Shown one piece after another: positions 33,560 through 43,600 of a stretch of DNA of 64,000 nucleotides. Each line of letters opens with the position of its first letter. Positions within the stretch are counted from its first letter, which is position 1. The position numbers and the translations under genes are program-made. Below the pieces are notes generated by a model. It saw only the letters and a list, made by a program, of their open reading frames with translations. It was not told where the DNA came from and ran no database searches. Origin of the DNA: Paludibacteraceae bacterium (GTDB taxonomy: Bacteria; Bacteroidota; Bacteroidia; Bacteroidales; Paludibacteraceae); the NCBI GenBank assembly GCA_905234685.1, contig CAJOIR010000006.1, positions 1 through 64,000 of the forward strand, given 5' to 3'.

Positions 33560-35647
33560 TTAGAAACCTTTCTTTTGCAGGAAATATCTGGGGTCAGCCT
33601 GCCTGCCTCTGAATTCCTGCCACAACTCGGCAGCATCACGTGTTCCTCCCTGCTCAAGCAGATGGCGGAAGCGTGCAGCCACTTCCGGGTTCAGTATGTC
33701 GCCCGTCTCTTTGAATGCGGCAAAAGCATCCGAGTCAAGCACTGCAGACCATGTGTAGCTGTAATAACCTGCTTCATATCCTGTGGTGAATATGTGGTTA
33801 TAGAAGGTGCTGCGATAGCGTACAATTATTTCAGGTATCATTTGCATCTTGAGCATGCTCTCTGCCTCAAAGGCGTTCACGTCAATGGTGTCGGCAGAAG
33901 TAAGGCAGTGATAGTCCATGTCAAGTATTGACGCACTGAGCAGTTCTGTTTCTACAAAGCCCTGGTTGAATTGTTTGGCACGGTTTATTCGCTCAATAAG
34001 TGAGTCTGGCATCACTTCGCCTGTCTTGTAATGGAATGCGTATGTGCGCATGATCTCAGGCTCATAGCAGTAGTTCTCCATAAACTGCGAAGGCAGTTCC
34101 ACAAAGTCGCGGGGCACATTTGTTCCGCTCAGTCCTCTGTATGTGGCTTTCGAGAGCAGACCGTGAAGGGCATGACCGAACTCATGGAACAGTGTCTCCA
34201 CGTCATCCATCGACAGCAGCGAAGGATTGTCTTTCGTGGGCTTGTTGAAGTTGCCTACGTTGATTATTACTGGACGGTGGTCAACACCTTCAGCATCTAC
34301 ATACTGCGGACAAATCTCGTTCATCCAGGCTCCCGGGCGTTTGCCTGCACGGGGGAAATAGTCAGTGTAGAGTATGCCGACAAGGTTGCCTTCTGCATCA
34401 GTCACGCGGAATACTTCCACCTCTTTGTTATATACCGGCATATCTGTGAGTGGCTCAAACTGCAGACCATACAGACTGTTTGCCAGTTTGAACACACCTC
34501 TACGTACATTGCTGAGTTCGAAGTATGGTTTCAGTTCTTCTTCGTTCAGAGCATATTTCTCAGCACGTAGTTTCTCTGTATAATACCACCAGTCCCATGG
34601 CTGGAGTTTCTCTCCAGGCAGGTCTTTGTCCATCAGTTTCTGCAGTTCTGCTGCCTCACGCTTGGCTGCGGCAAGTGAAGGTTGCCATACTGACTGCAGA
34701 AAACTGTTGACAGTCTTCGCATCTTTTGCCATGCAGTCGTTTAGTATGTAATCAGCCGGGCATTCATAGCCGAACAACTTGGCTTTCTCAATGCGCAGAC
34801 GCATAGTCTGGTTGATGACAGACTTGTTGTCATTCTTGTTGTCACGGTTACCGCGTATGGTGTAGTCCATCAGCAGTTGTTTGCGCAGTTCTCTGTTCTC
34901 ACAGTACTGCAGCACAGGGGTGAAACTTGTGCGTTTGGGTGTGAATAGCCATTCTCCCTTGTGATTTTCCTCCTCTGCTGCTTCTGCTGCCGCTGCCTTG
35001 GCACTCTCAGGCAGACCCTGCAGTTCTTTCTCGTCTGTGATGAAGCGTTTGATGGAGTTGGTCTCGTCCACAACATTGTTGCCAAAACGCAGTGAGAGCA
35101 ACGAGAGTTGCTGGTTTATCTCTTTTAGACGTTCTTTCTGTTCTGGTTGCAGGTTGGCGCCGTTGTTGACAAAGTTCTTGTATGTCTCGGTCAGCAGACG
35201 CATCTGTTCTGCATTGAGTCCAAGCTCGTCTTTCTGGTCATACACCTTTTTGATACGTGCAAACAGTTGCTCGTTGAGCATGATGTTGTCTGTGAGTTCT
35301 GTCACCAGCGGGTCAACAGTCTCTGCTATCTTGTTCATTTCGTCATTGCCGTCTGCTTCAAGCACGTTGAAGAAAGCTCCCTGCACCTTGGCAAGTAGCA
35401 TGCCTGAGCGGTCAAGAGCCGCAATAGTATTCTCAAATGTCGGTTCTTCTGTGTTGTTAACTATGGCGTCTATCTCTGCTTCACATTGTGCTATTGCCTC
35501 TTTGAAGGCAGGCTCATAATGACGTAGTTCTATTTTGTCAAACTGAGGTACACCGTATGGTGTCTGCTCATTCGAGAGCAGAGGATTCTGTTTCTCACAA
35601 GCAATCATAGTCATTGCTATTAAGGGAATGAATAAGTACTTTTTCAT
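33560..35647 (-). CDS. dcp: M3 family peptidyl-dipeptidase (Dcp-like) lipoprotein
   Basis: Zinc metallopeptidase of 695 residues. The zinc site is HEFGHALHGLLS (HExxH), within LFHEFGHALH, and the third ligand lies in the following Glu-containing helix. The family N-terminal helical domain (YEPAFKEAIAQCEAEIDAI) and C-terminal ASILDMDYHCL and YTWSAVLDSDAFAAF are present. A lipoprotein signal (LIAMTMIAC) makes it membrane-anchored, so it likely trims oligopeptides in the periplasm. Within the minus-strand cluster it precedes the two NlpC/P60 peptidases. Confidence 0.93.
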   Translation of the reverse strand: MKKYLFIPLIAMTMIACEKQNPLLSNEQTPYGVPQFDKIELRHYEPAFKEAIAQCEAEIDAIVNNTEEPTFENTIAALDRSGMLLAKVQGAFFNVLEADGNDEMNKIAETVDPLVTELTDNIMLNEQLFARIKKVYDQKDELGLNAEQMRLLTETYKNFVNNGANLQPEQKERLKEINQQLSLLSLRFGNNVVDETNSIKRFITDEKELQGLPESAKAAAAEAAEEENHKGEWLFTPKRTSFTPVLQYCENRELRKQLLMDYTIRGNRDNKNDNKSVINQTMRLRIEKAKLFGYECPADYILNDCMAKDAKTVNSFLQSVWQPSLAAAKREAAELQKLMDKDLPGEKLQPWDWWYYTEKLRAEKYALNEEELKPYFELSNVRRGVFKLANSLYGLQFEPLTDMPVYNKEVEVFRVTDAEGNLVGILYTDYFPRAGKRPGAWMNEICPQYVDAEGVDHRPVIINVGNFNKPTKDNPSLLSMDDVETLFHEFGHALHGLLSKATYRGLSGTNVPRDFVELPSQFMENYCYEPEIMRTYAFHYKTGEVMPDSLIERINRAKQFNQGFVETELLSASILDMDYHCLTSADTIDVNAFEAESMLKMQMIPEIIVRYRSTFYNHIFTTGYEAGYYSYTWSAVLDSDAFAAFKETGDILNPEVAARFRHLLEQGGTRDAAELWQEFRGRQADPRYFLQKKGF

Positions 35648-35669
35648 ATTTTAGTGATTGATAGTTTTA

Positions 35670-37079
35670 TTATAGTGAACTTCTGGATGTGCCTGATGAT
35701 GTACGGCTACTGCTTTGAGTCGCTGTGCGGCTGCTGCTCTGTGCACCTGAACGGCTTGCTTCTGTTTCCACAGTGGTGCGGGTGGTTGAGGTGGTACGTA
35801 CGCGACCATCGTTGTTAACCTTTGTTGTTGTGTTGGTCGTTCTGCCGGTAGGAGTCGACGCTGCTGTTGAACGCGAAGTGGTAGTGGTGGTCTTTGTGGT
35901 GGTGGTTGAACGCGAAGGAGAGGTCGTAGTCGTCGATGTGCGCGTAGTGGTAGTGGTGGTCTCCTTGCGGGGGCTTGTTGTTGTCGAGGCGGTAGAACGT
36001 GAAGAAGACGTGCTCGCCGTGGTTGAAGTCTTTGATGAACTTGTAGAAGATGTCGTCGTTGCTGACGAACGTGATGAACCTGACGATGTTGATGTGGTCT
36101 GCTGCTGTGCAGCTGCAGTACGTGAACTTCCCGACGATGATGTTGTGGTCGAGGTTGCGGCTACTGCTTCACGCACATCGGCGGCATTGCGCACTCCGCG
36201 TGTAGCGGTGCTGCCTTGAGGCGTGTAGGTCATGTTTGAAGTCCTTCTGTCGAAAGCCTCTTCCGGGTGTGCTGTCTGATAGTCGTTGCGCGACACGGGT
36301 TGTATGATAGTGATGTAGTTGGTGTAGTGAACCACTGTAGGATAAGATACCTCATGGCAGTATTTGTGGTTGTGGATATAGGTATTCACGTATGCCTGGT
36401 AGTGGCTCAGATACTGAGGCTTCGGTTTCGCATACCATGTGGGGAATGCATCCCAGTAATATGGCGAATGCCACGGATTATACACTGGGCGGCGGAGATA
36501 ACTGAACAATGGCGGAGTCTTCACGAACACGGGTTGTACAATATACTGCTTGCCGTAGATATACGGGTCTCCTATTATCTGGCAATACACTGTCTGTCCC
36601 ATTTCCAGAGTTAGAGTGGCTACGTTTTGGTACACGTTATATGCCAGTACTGCCTGAATGACAAACACGTGGTTGTAGGAGTTCACTACCTCCATTACTC
36701 TCAGGTAGTCCACGAAGCCGTCGTGGTTCAGGTCGAGGTTGCTGATCATGTAGCGTGATGAGTTCAGTATCATCTCGAACTCTTCTACCGACTGCGACTG
36801 TGCAAATGCTGCGGCTACTGCCTGCAGGTCAAGATGAAGGCTGATGTCACTTGACATGGCGTTCACCTGGATAGTGGTGGTTGTAGGACGCGTGGAGACG
36901 GTCTTGACTGTAGTTGTTGTGCTTACAGGTGCGGTATATACCACTGGCTGGGGAGTGGTCACCACAGTGGTGGTCTTCACGGGTTGTGGACTCACTGCTG
37001 CTACGGTGAGCAGTGTAGTGAGACAACTTGAGAACATTGCGCCCACGCATAGCAGGCTTATTATACGTAATGCTTTCAT
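35670..37079 (-). CDS. lipoprotein with a Thr/Ser-rich low-complexity tail
   Basis: A 469-residue lipoprotein (lipobox MFSSC). Residues ~70-270 form a folded domain with an EF-hand-like loop (DLNHDGFVDYLRVME), a hydrophobic core VFVIQAVLAYNVYQN and an aromatic segment with many Tyr, Trp and Pro. Residues ~290-469 are almost wholly Thr, Ser, Arg and Ala, including runs of four to six Thr, likely disordered and a candidate for O-glycosylation at the surface. The N-terminal ~25 residues after the Cys are also Thr/Pro/Val-rich. No function is known to me. It lies between the AsmA-like gene and the M3 peptidase gene, 12 and 22 nt apart. Confidence 0.75.
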   Translation of the reverse strand: MKALRIISLLCVGAMFSSCLTTLLTVAAVSPQPVKTTTVVTTPQPVVYTAPVSTTTTVKTVSTRPTTTTIQVNAMSSDISLHLDLQAVAAAFAQSQSVEEFEMILNSSRYMISNLDLNHDGFVDYLRVMEVVNSYNHVFVIQAVLAYNVYQNVATLTLEMGQTVYCQIIGDPYIYGKQYIVQPVFVKTPPLFSYLRRPVYNPWHSPYYWDAFPTWYAKPKPQYLSHYQAYVNTYIHNHKYCHEVSYPTVVHYTNYITIIQPVSRNDYQTAHPEEAFDRRTSNMTYTPQGSTATRGVRNAADVREAVAATSTTTSSSGSSRTAAAQQQTTSTSSGSSRSSATTTSSTSSSKTSTTASTSSSRSTASTTTSPRKETTTTTTRTSTTTTSPSRSTTTTKTTTTTSRSTAASTPTGRTTNTTTKVNNDGRVRTTSTTRTTVETEASRSGAQSSSRTATQSSSRTSSGTSRSSL

Positions 37080-37091
37080 ATGTTTGGTTGT

Positions 37092-40000
37092 TTATTTGTT
37101 TGTTTCCGAGTCTGTTTTCACATTGCGTTTTAGTGCCGTGGCAATCATGCGCTTCAGCGAAGCGTTCTGTGTCTCTACGTCTTTGTGAATGATAGGTCTG
37201 AAATCCTGGGCGTAACGGCATTTGGCAAGACGTATCTTCAAATCATCAAACGTACCTTTCACGTCTGCGCCTATATATAGTGGCTTCAGTAACGATATGT
37301 GGTAGTCAAACGACATGTCAAGATTGTGGTGTCCTCCCACTGCTGCCATGTATTTGTCCAGCGTGATGCAGAACGGATAGATGTTCAGTTCATCCTTGTA
37401 TGCGGTAATCTGTGCCGATACGCTGTCAACCTTGTTCTCTGTCTTCTTGTTGAACATCAGTATCTTTGCTATCTGACCGAAGGTCTCCGAGTCAAGCAGT
37501 ACAAGGTCTTTGCCCTCTATAGAACATGCTCCGCGTATCGTAGAAGGCTTCAGTTCGTACTTGGCATTAGTATATGTCTCCGCTGCCAGATGGAACTGTG
37601 CAGCACCGCGGAAACTGCGGAGCATAGGCAGCATGGTGTCGATTTGCGGTATCATGCCGACTAACTCCTGTATGTTGATATCAGTCATGTGATAGTCAAG
37701 TCCCACGTAGATATGGTTGCGGCGCGGAGTCTTGTACATGGCTGTGAGTTGCAGCTTTGCCGCATTGCATATGAAACCCATCTCTTCGAGTATCAGCACA
37801 CCGTCTTTTATGTATAGTTTGCCTCCCAGGTTGCGTGCTAGTTGGTCGAACACAACAGCTTCACGTATGTTTGTCACAAGCGACACGTCAACGTCTTTGG
37901 GCACGAGGAACGGATTTGCATCATCTTTTGATGCTGTCTGTTTGGCTTCCTCTGCAGTCTCTTCTGTACCCGAGTCGTCCGACACAAGTGCCATCAGTTC
38001 GTTCACGTCGGTATGTTTGCTTGTGAATGTGAGTTCGCCTTCAAGGTTGCCCTTTTTGTCTAACCATTTGCCTATGTTGCGTAGTTCGCCTGTAAGCGAG
38101 AAGTCGGAGTTGCCGAGTTCTATTTGACTTTGGCTTATGTTGAACACCTTGTTGGAATAGTCGAACGTAAGTTGCGGCAACAACACTTTCTCGGGCAGTG
38201 CGGCAAGCTCTGCCTGACCGTCGTTCAGGTCAACAGTGAGGCGTGGATTCCATTGTAGCAGCAGATTCTCTTTTTTCGGGTTACGGTGTGCATTCGCAGC
38301 AATCCGCAGTCGTCCTGTTTCTGCTTTTATGCTGTCACCCATGCTGGCTTTCAGCCCTTTGGTCTTTAGTGTGACAGATGCCTGTGGTTGCGCCTTGTCT
38401 TTCTTTGTGCCCGAAAGGGATGCTGTGATGTCAGAATTCTGCAATTCTGCTTTTATGTCGCTGTAGAAGCCGTTGAGAGAACCCAGACGGAGTGTGGTCT
38501 CCACAGAAGGCACGTAGTCTGTTGCCTTGGTGTCGTACTCCACGTACGCCTGCAGGTTTGGTTGTTTGATTTCGCCTCCCATACTGTCCATTTTCACTGA
38601 CAGGTGCTCTGTTTGCAGTCCGAGATTGGCATATAGCATCTTGTCATTGGAAAGGATGTTGGAGGTCTCAAGGTTGATAACCGACGATGCCAGCTCCGCT
38701 TTCATGTAGTCAACCATCTCGAAGTTTACAGCTTCGGGTTTTAGAGTGATATTTGCCCAGTTTGCTGTCTTCTTCTGCGGTTTGGCATTGGGGATACGGA
38801 GCGAGAGTGTAGCCTTGGGTATGTCAACCAGCATGCTGTCATACACTACATTCAAACCGACAAGGCTTATATTGCCTGTGACAAGTCCCTTTTGAAGTTG
38901 CATCTTCGACAACGCCGACAGTCTTATCTTGGCGGCCGCATTGCCTGAAGCGGTTCCCTGAAGGTCGGTCTGTTTGCCTTCGGTCTCAAGATAACGCTTG
39001 AACTCTGCAAGGTTGGCATTTATCTTTGCACTCACGTCACAAAGTGCGTCATCCAGTAGTTCGGTGATGTTGCCTTTGGCGTCAACAGTAGTCTTGCCTG
39101 TCTTTGCATACAGACGCTTTACTGTTGCTGCCGATTGCTTGCGTGAGTCCTTGTTCAGGTCAATATGTGCATCTGCTGTCAATTGTATGTCTGACAGTTT
39201 GTACGGGAATACCTCCATATATGCTGCCTTGCCGTCTTGCAGTGTGAGGTTTGCATCAATGGTGGGCATCCGGGAATCGTTGTATATTCCTTTTACGTCT
39301 GCTTCCAATTGTGCTGTTGCAGCGTCAATGGTTATTCCGTCAAGCGTCGAAGTCACACTCTTTGGCAGTAACTGCAGTAGTGCTGGAATATCCCACTTGC
39401 CTGTGCTCAGGTGTGCATCAATAAGTATGTCGTCTTCAGGTATCGCCACTTTGCCTTGCAGCGACATGTCAAACTCGTTCACCGACAGATTAACGTCAGG
39501 CAGATTGAAGCGCATGCTGTCAAGGTTGACACTTGTGTGGTCTGAGTTTAGTCTTAGACTAAGGTTGTCTGCATACTGTTCTTCGCCTATTACAGCACTC
39601 GTCTCTTCCACCGACAGACTTAGGTCTATATCCTCCATGCTCTTTGCAGAAGCCTTGAGTCTGGTGTTGCGAAGCGAAGCCGAGATACTGTCTTTCTTGT
39701 CAACGAAGGTGAGTACAGGAGCATTGAGTTTCAGCTCATCTACATTCAGCATGTCGAAGGGGAGTGCAAAGGCGGTGGTGTCTTCTGTTGTGTCTTCCTC
39801 AAGAACAAGCACATCAAAATTGGTCTCACCTGCCTCGTTGATGAAGATATTAGCAACGGCATCATTAAGCGACAGCTCATGTACGTTGAGGCTGTTGTTA
39901 TTGAGATATTCTTTCACGTCGACTTTCGCTACCACGTCAGGCACTGCAAGCAGTGTGTCCGACTGGGCACCCTCCATCGGGTTGACGATATACAATCCGC

Positions 40001-40217
40001 CTATTCGTAACCCGAACTCAGGAAACGTGGAGAAGAATGTAAGTTCCACGTCGCCTACTTCATGTTGGCAGCTCACGTACTTGTCGGCTATGTTTCTCAC
40101 TATCGGAGTAAGACGCTTTGGCGTGAACACTATATATACAGCCACTAGTGCTGCTATGACTGTCAGACCGGCAATACTGCCGAGAGTGATGCCGAATATC
40201 TTCAGGAAGCGTTTCAT
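37092..40217 (-). CDS. AsmA-like outer-membrane biogenesis protein
   Basis: A 1041-residue protein with an N-terminal membrane anchor (GSIAGLTVIAALVAVYIVF, part of residues 13-32) and a long periplasmic beta-rich body, the layout of the AsmA/TamB/YhdP superfamily, which probably bridges lipids between the membranes. Typical features are an early AsmA-N-like region (FFSTFPEFGLRIGGLYIVNP) with DTLLAVPDVVAKVDV, repeated short beta hairpins, and a C-terminal AsmA_2-like region (GDDLKIRLAK-like end before KCRYAQDFRP). It follows the small lipoprotein gene by 4 nt and lies in the ileS cluster. Confidence 0.85.
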   Translation of the reverse strand: MKRFLKIFGITLGSIAGLTVIAALVAVYIVFTPKRLTPIVRNIADKYVSCQHEVGDVELTFFSTFPEFGLRIGGLYIVNPMEGAQSDTLLAVPDVVAKVDVKEYLNNNSLNVHELSLNDAVANIFINEAGETNFDVLVLEEDTTEDTTAFALPFDMLNVDELKLNAPVLTFVDKKDSISASLRNTRLKASAKSMEDIDLSLSVEETSAVIGEEQYADNLSLRLNSDHTSVNLDSMRFNLPDVNLSVNEFDMSLQGKVAIPEDDILIDAHLSTGKWDIPALLQLLPKSVTSTLDGITIDAATAQLEADVKGIYNDSRMPTIDANLTLQDGKAAYMEVFPYKLSDIQLTADAHIDLNKDSRKQSAATVKRLYAKTGKTTVDAKGNITELLDDALCDVSAKINANLAEFKRYLETEGKQTDLQGTASGNAAAKIRLSALSKMQLQKGLVTGNISLVGLNVVYDSMLVDIPKATLSLRIPNAKPQKKTANWANITLKPEAVNFEMVDYMKAELASSVINLETSNILSNDKMLYANLGLQTEHLSVKMDSMGGEIKQPNLQAYVEYDTKATDYVPSVETTLRLGSLNGFYSDIKAELQNSDITASLSGTKKDKAQPQASVTLKTKGLKASMGDSIKAETGRLRIAANAHRNPKKENLLLQWNPRLTVDLNDGQAELAALPEKVLLPQLTFDYSNKVFNISQSQIELGNSDFSLTGELRNIGKWLDKKGNLEGELTFTSKHTDVNELMALVSDDSGTEETAEEAKQTASKDDANPFLVPKDVDVSLVTNIREAVVFDQLARNLGGKLYIKDGVLILEEMGFICNAAKLQLTAMYKTPRRNHIYVGLDYHMTDINIQELVGMIPQIDTMLPMLRSFRGAAQFHLAAETYTNAKYELKPSTIRGACSIEGKDLVLLDSETFGQIAKILMFNKKTENKVDSVSAQITAYKDELNIYPFCITLDKYMAAVGGHHNLDMSFDYHISLLKPLYIGADVKGTFDDLKIRLAKCRYAQDFRPIIHKDVETQNASLKRMIATALKRNVKTDSETNK

Positions 40218-40221
40218 AATG

Positions 40222-40659
40222 TCATTGGTTTAGTTTGGTAAATGACAGTTTCCTGTTGCCGTTGGTGTAACTGAGGGTGGTGGAGGTCAGTGTGGTGACG
40301 GTGTAGGGGTTGGGGTAGCGCTCGTCACCGATGCCTTGTGCATAGAGGTCCGTGAGTTCTATGTAGAGCAGGTCTGTCTTCTCCAGTTTCCACTCGAACC
40401 AGCCGTTACCGTGTTCCACAAGGTCTTCCTTGTGTACATCTTCCGACTCGTCCCACTCATAGCCGTAATGATACCCTTCTGTTATGCTGTCACTGGTCTC
40501 ATAGGTGAACACCATGTAGTGTTGTGGGTTGGCGTTGTTCTGCCAGGTGCCTATCAGGTCGGAGGACGAGAAGTCCTGTCTGCCGCCGAAGGCGGAGCAG
40601 GATGAGAACACTACAGCTACTATTGCTGCGGTGGCGACGAAAAACAGCAGACGTTTCAT
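40222..40659 (-). CDS. small lipocalin-like lipoprotein
   Basis: A 145-residue lipoprotein (signal ending VVFSSC). The mature sequence starts near DLIGTWQNNA, the Gly-x-Trp that opens lipocalin-like barrels, then short beta strands (HYMVFTYETSD, WFEWKLEKTDLLYIEL, YTVTTLTSTTLSYTNG) and a basic end. Similar small envelope lipoproteins are common in Bacteroidales; ligand unknown. It lies 4 nt after ileS and 4 nt before the AsmA-like gene, so it is certainly co-transcribed with them. Confidence 0.75.
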   Translation of the reverse strand: MKRLLFFVATAAIVAVVFSSCSAFGGRQDFSSSDLIGTWQNNANPQHYMVFTYETSDSITEGYHYGYEWDESEDVHKEDLVEHGNGWFEWKLEKTDLLYIELTDLYAQGIGDERYPNPYTVTTLTSTTLSYTNGNRKLSFTKLNQ

Positions 40660-40663
40660 GGTA

Positions 40664-43600
40664 TTATGCTTTGATTATGTTTATATTCACTTTGAACTCT
40701 TCAAAGTCAAGTTCTGTGGGGTTGTCCAGTTTCTCAACTGTTTTCAATGACTGTGCCAGAACTTGCGAAGCAATGTACTCACTGAAGTTCTCTATTGCTG
40801 CATTGATGTTGTCGTTGCTTTCTACCTCCACATTGATGCGGTCAGTTATCTCGAAACCGGACGACTTTCTCAGGTTCTGTATGCGGTTGACGAGTTCACG
40901 CGCTATACCCTCCTGTCGGAGTTCCTCAGTCACTTCTATATCTAAAGCGATTGTGAGCGTGCCTTCACTCAGCACAAGCCAACCCGGCATGTCTTCGGTA
41001 ATAATCTCTACATCTTCACCGATGAGCTGGTAGTTGACAGTTGACAACTGGTATTGTCCGGTGGTCTCAAGTTGCTTTATCTGCTCCTGCGTCATCTGAC
41101 CTATCTCCGCTGCAACAGCTTTCATGTCTTTGCCTGCTTTCTTGCCGAGCACCTTGAAGTTGGGGCGGATCTTCTTCACCAACTGCACGGCACTGTCATC
41201 TGTCACTATCTGCAGTTCCTTCACGTTGACTTCTGCTTTCACTAAGTCGGCCACATGAAGCATATTGTTGTGTATCTCTTCGCTTGCAACAGGGATAACT
41301 GCTTTCTGCAGCGGTTGGCGCACTTTCTTGTTGGCGCGCTTGCGCAGGGCGAGTATCATCGATGTTGACTGCTGCGCCAGTTGCATCTGCTCCTCAAGAG
41401 TCTTGTCAATGAGTGCTTCGTCTGCTTTTGGGAACTCGCTCAGGTGCACTGTCTCTCCTGTCAGGTCGCGATACAGGCGGTCGGCGTAGAAGGGTGCTAT
41501 AGGTGCCATCAGTTGTGCCACCACCTTCAGACATGTGTACAGGGTCATGTAGGCGGCGTTCTTGTCCGGTGTCATGCCCCCGCCCCAATAGCGTTTGCGG
41601 TTGAGGCGCACATACCAGTTGCTCAGGTTGTTGCCTACAAAGTCTTCTATGGCGCGCCCTGCACGTGTCGGTTCATAGGTCTCATAATACTCTGTCACTT
41701 CCTTTGTCAGAGAATTGAGTTTTGAAAGAATCCATCTGTCAATCTCTGTCAGTTGGCTTGCTTCTGCCGGCTGTTGTCTTTCCGTTGCCTTCCATTCGTC
41801 CACGTTGGCATACAGGGCGAAGAAAGAATAGGTGTTATACAGTGTGCCGAAGAACTTACGGCGCACTTCTTCCACTCCTTCGGGGTCGAACCGAAGGTTC
41901 TCCCATGGTGATGAGTTGGTCAGCATATACCACCTTACGGCGTCTGCGCCGTATTTGTCGAGCATCACAAACGGGTCAACGGCATTGCCGAGACGCTTCG
42001 ACATCTTGTTGCCGTTCTTGTCAAGCACCAGACCGTTGCTTATCACGTTTCTGTAAGCCACCGTGTTGTCTATCATGGTGTGAATGGCATGCAGCGTGAA
42101 GAACCAACCGCGTGTCTGGTCAACACCTTCCGAGATAAAGTCGGCGGTGAGTGGAGCATCGTGGTTTTCGAAAGGATAATGGTTCTGAGCGTATGGCATC
42201 GCACCTGAATCGAACCAGACATCTATCAGGTCCGCTTCTCTCTTCATCGGCTTGCCCGAGTCTGACACAAGCACTATGTTGTCCACGTAAGGTCTGTGCA
42301 GGTCTATCACTGCGGGGTCGTAGTTCTCTTTAGAATAGTCTCCTGCACGGAATTTGGAATATGGGTTTTCTTTCATGAAGCCTGCAGCAACAGCCTTCTC
42401 TATCTCCTGCATCAGTTCATCCACCGATCCTATGCACTTCTCTTCCTGACCGTCTTCTGTCCGCCATATAGGCAGAGGAGTACCCCAGTAGCGCGAGCGG
42501 CTCAGATTCCAGTCGTTGAGGTTCTCAAGCCATTTGCCGAAGCGTCCTGTACCCGTACTCTCAGGTTGCCAGCGTATGGTGTTGTTGAGCGCTATCATGC
42601 GGTCTCTCGCTGCAGTGCTCTTGATGAACCACGAGTCAAGCGGATAATATAGCACAGGTTTGTCTGTACGCCAGCAGTGAGGATAGTTGTGCACATGTTT
42701 CTCTATGCGGAATATGCGCCCGTCCTGCTTCATCTCCATGCAGAGGCGTATATCAAGATTCTCGTCTTTCTGTGCTGCTGCCTCATCGTACTTGCCGTCA
42801 ACAGTGTATTTCGGGTCGTAGGCGTTCTTTACCCATTGGCCGGCATATTTGGAGTACAGGTCGGTGTTCACGTTCTCTTTTACCCAGTCTTCGTCAAGGT
42901 CTTCTATGTTCCAGTACTTGCCTGTAAAGTCGACCATCGGACGCATGCCGTTGTTCTTGGTGAGCATATAGAGACCGGGTACGCCGGCTGCATCACCCAC
43001 TTTCTTGTCGTCTGCACCAAATGTAGGAGCTATGTGTACGATACCTGTACCGTCTTCAGTTGTCACGTAGTCGCCTGCTATGACGCGGAAAGCGCCTTCA
43101 CCGGGATTCACCCACGGGAACAGCTGCCGGTAGTGTACGCCTACGAGGTCTGTGCCTTTGCCGCGCCATATCACTTCAGGCGTCTCTCCGAGTTCTTTCT
43201 GGTATGCAGGTATGCGTGCTTCGGCGAGGATGATGATGTCGGCTTCGCGCTTTACGGCTGCGTAGTCTATCTTCGGACCTACACACAGTGCCGTGTTGCT
43301 TGGAAGAGTCCACGGAGTGGTAGTCCACGCTATGAAATACACCGGCATATTGCCTGCTGCAGTAGCCGCATCGAAAATACGGCTCAGGCTTGTCTCTTTC
43401 GACTTGTCTCTTTCAGTTATCAGAAACTTCGCCGTGCACGTGGTGTCTTTCACGTCTCTGTAGCAGCCGGGTTGGTTGAGCTCGTGACTGCTAAGGCCTG
43501 TACCTGCAGCGGGCGAATAGGGTTGTATGGTGTAGCCTTTGTAGAGATACCCCTTGTTGTACAGTTGTTTCAGCAGATACCAGAGAGTCTCGATGTATTT

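Noticed and set aside
35725..36219. Val/Glu-rich frame opposite the Thr/Ser-rich tail
   Set aside because: Pure reverse of Thr/Ser codons, with runs of Val; no promoter.
38998..40233. Open frame of 411 codons opposite the AsmA-like gene
   Set aside because: Very Ser-rich with no recognisable domain; Ser arises from reversed Asp/Leu/Lys codons. The AsmA-like frame on the other strand has a proper anchor.
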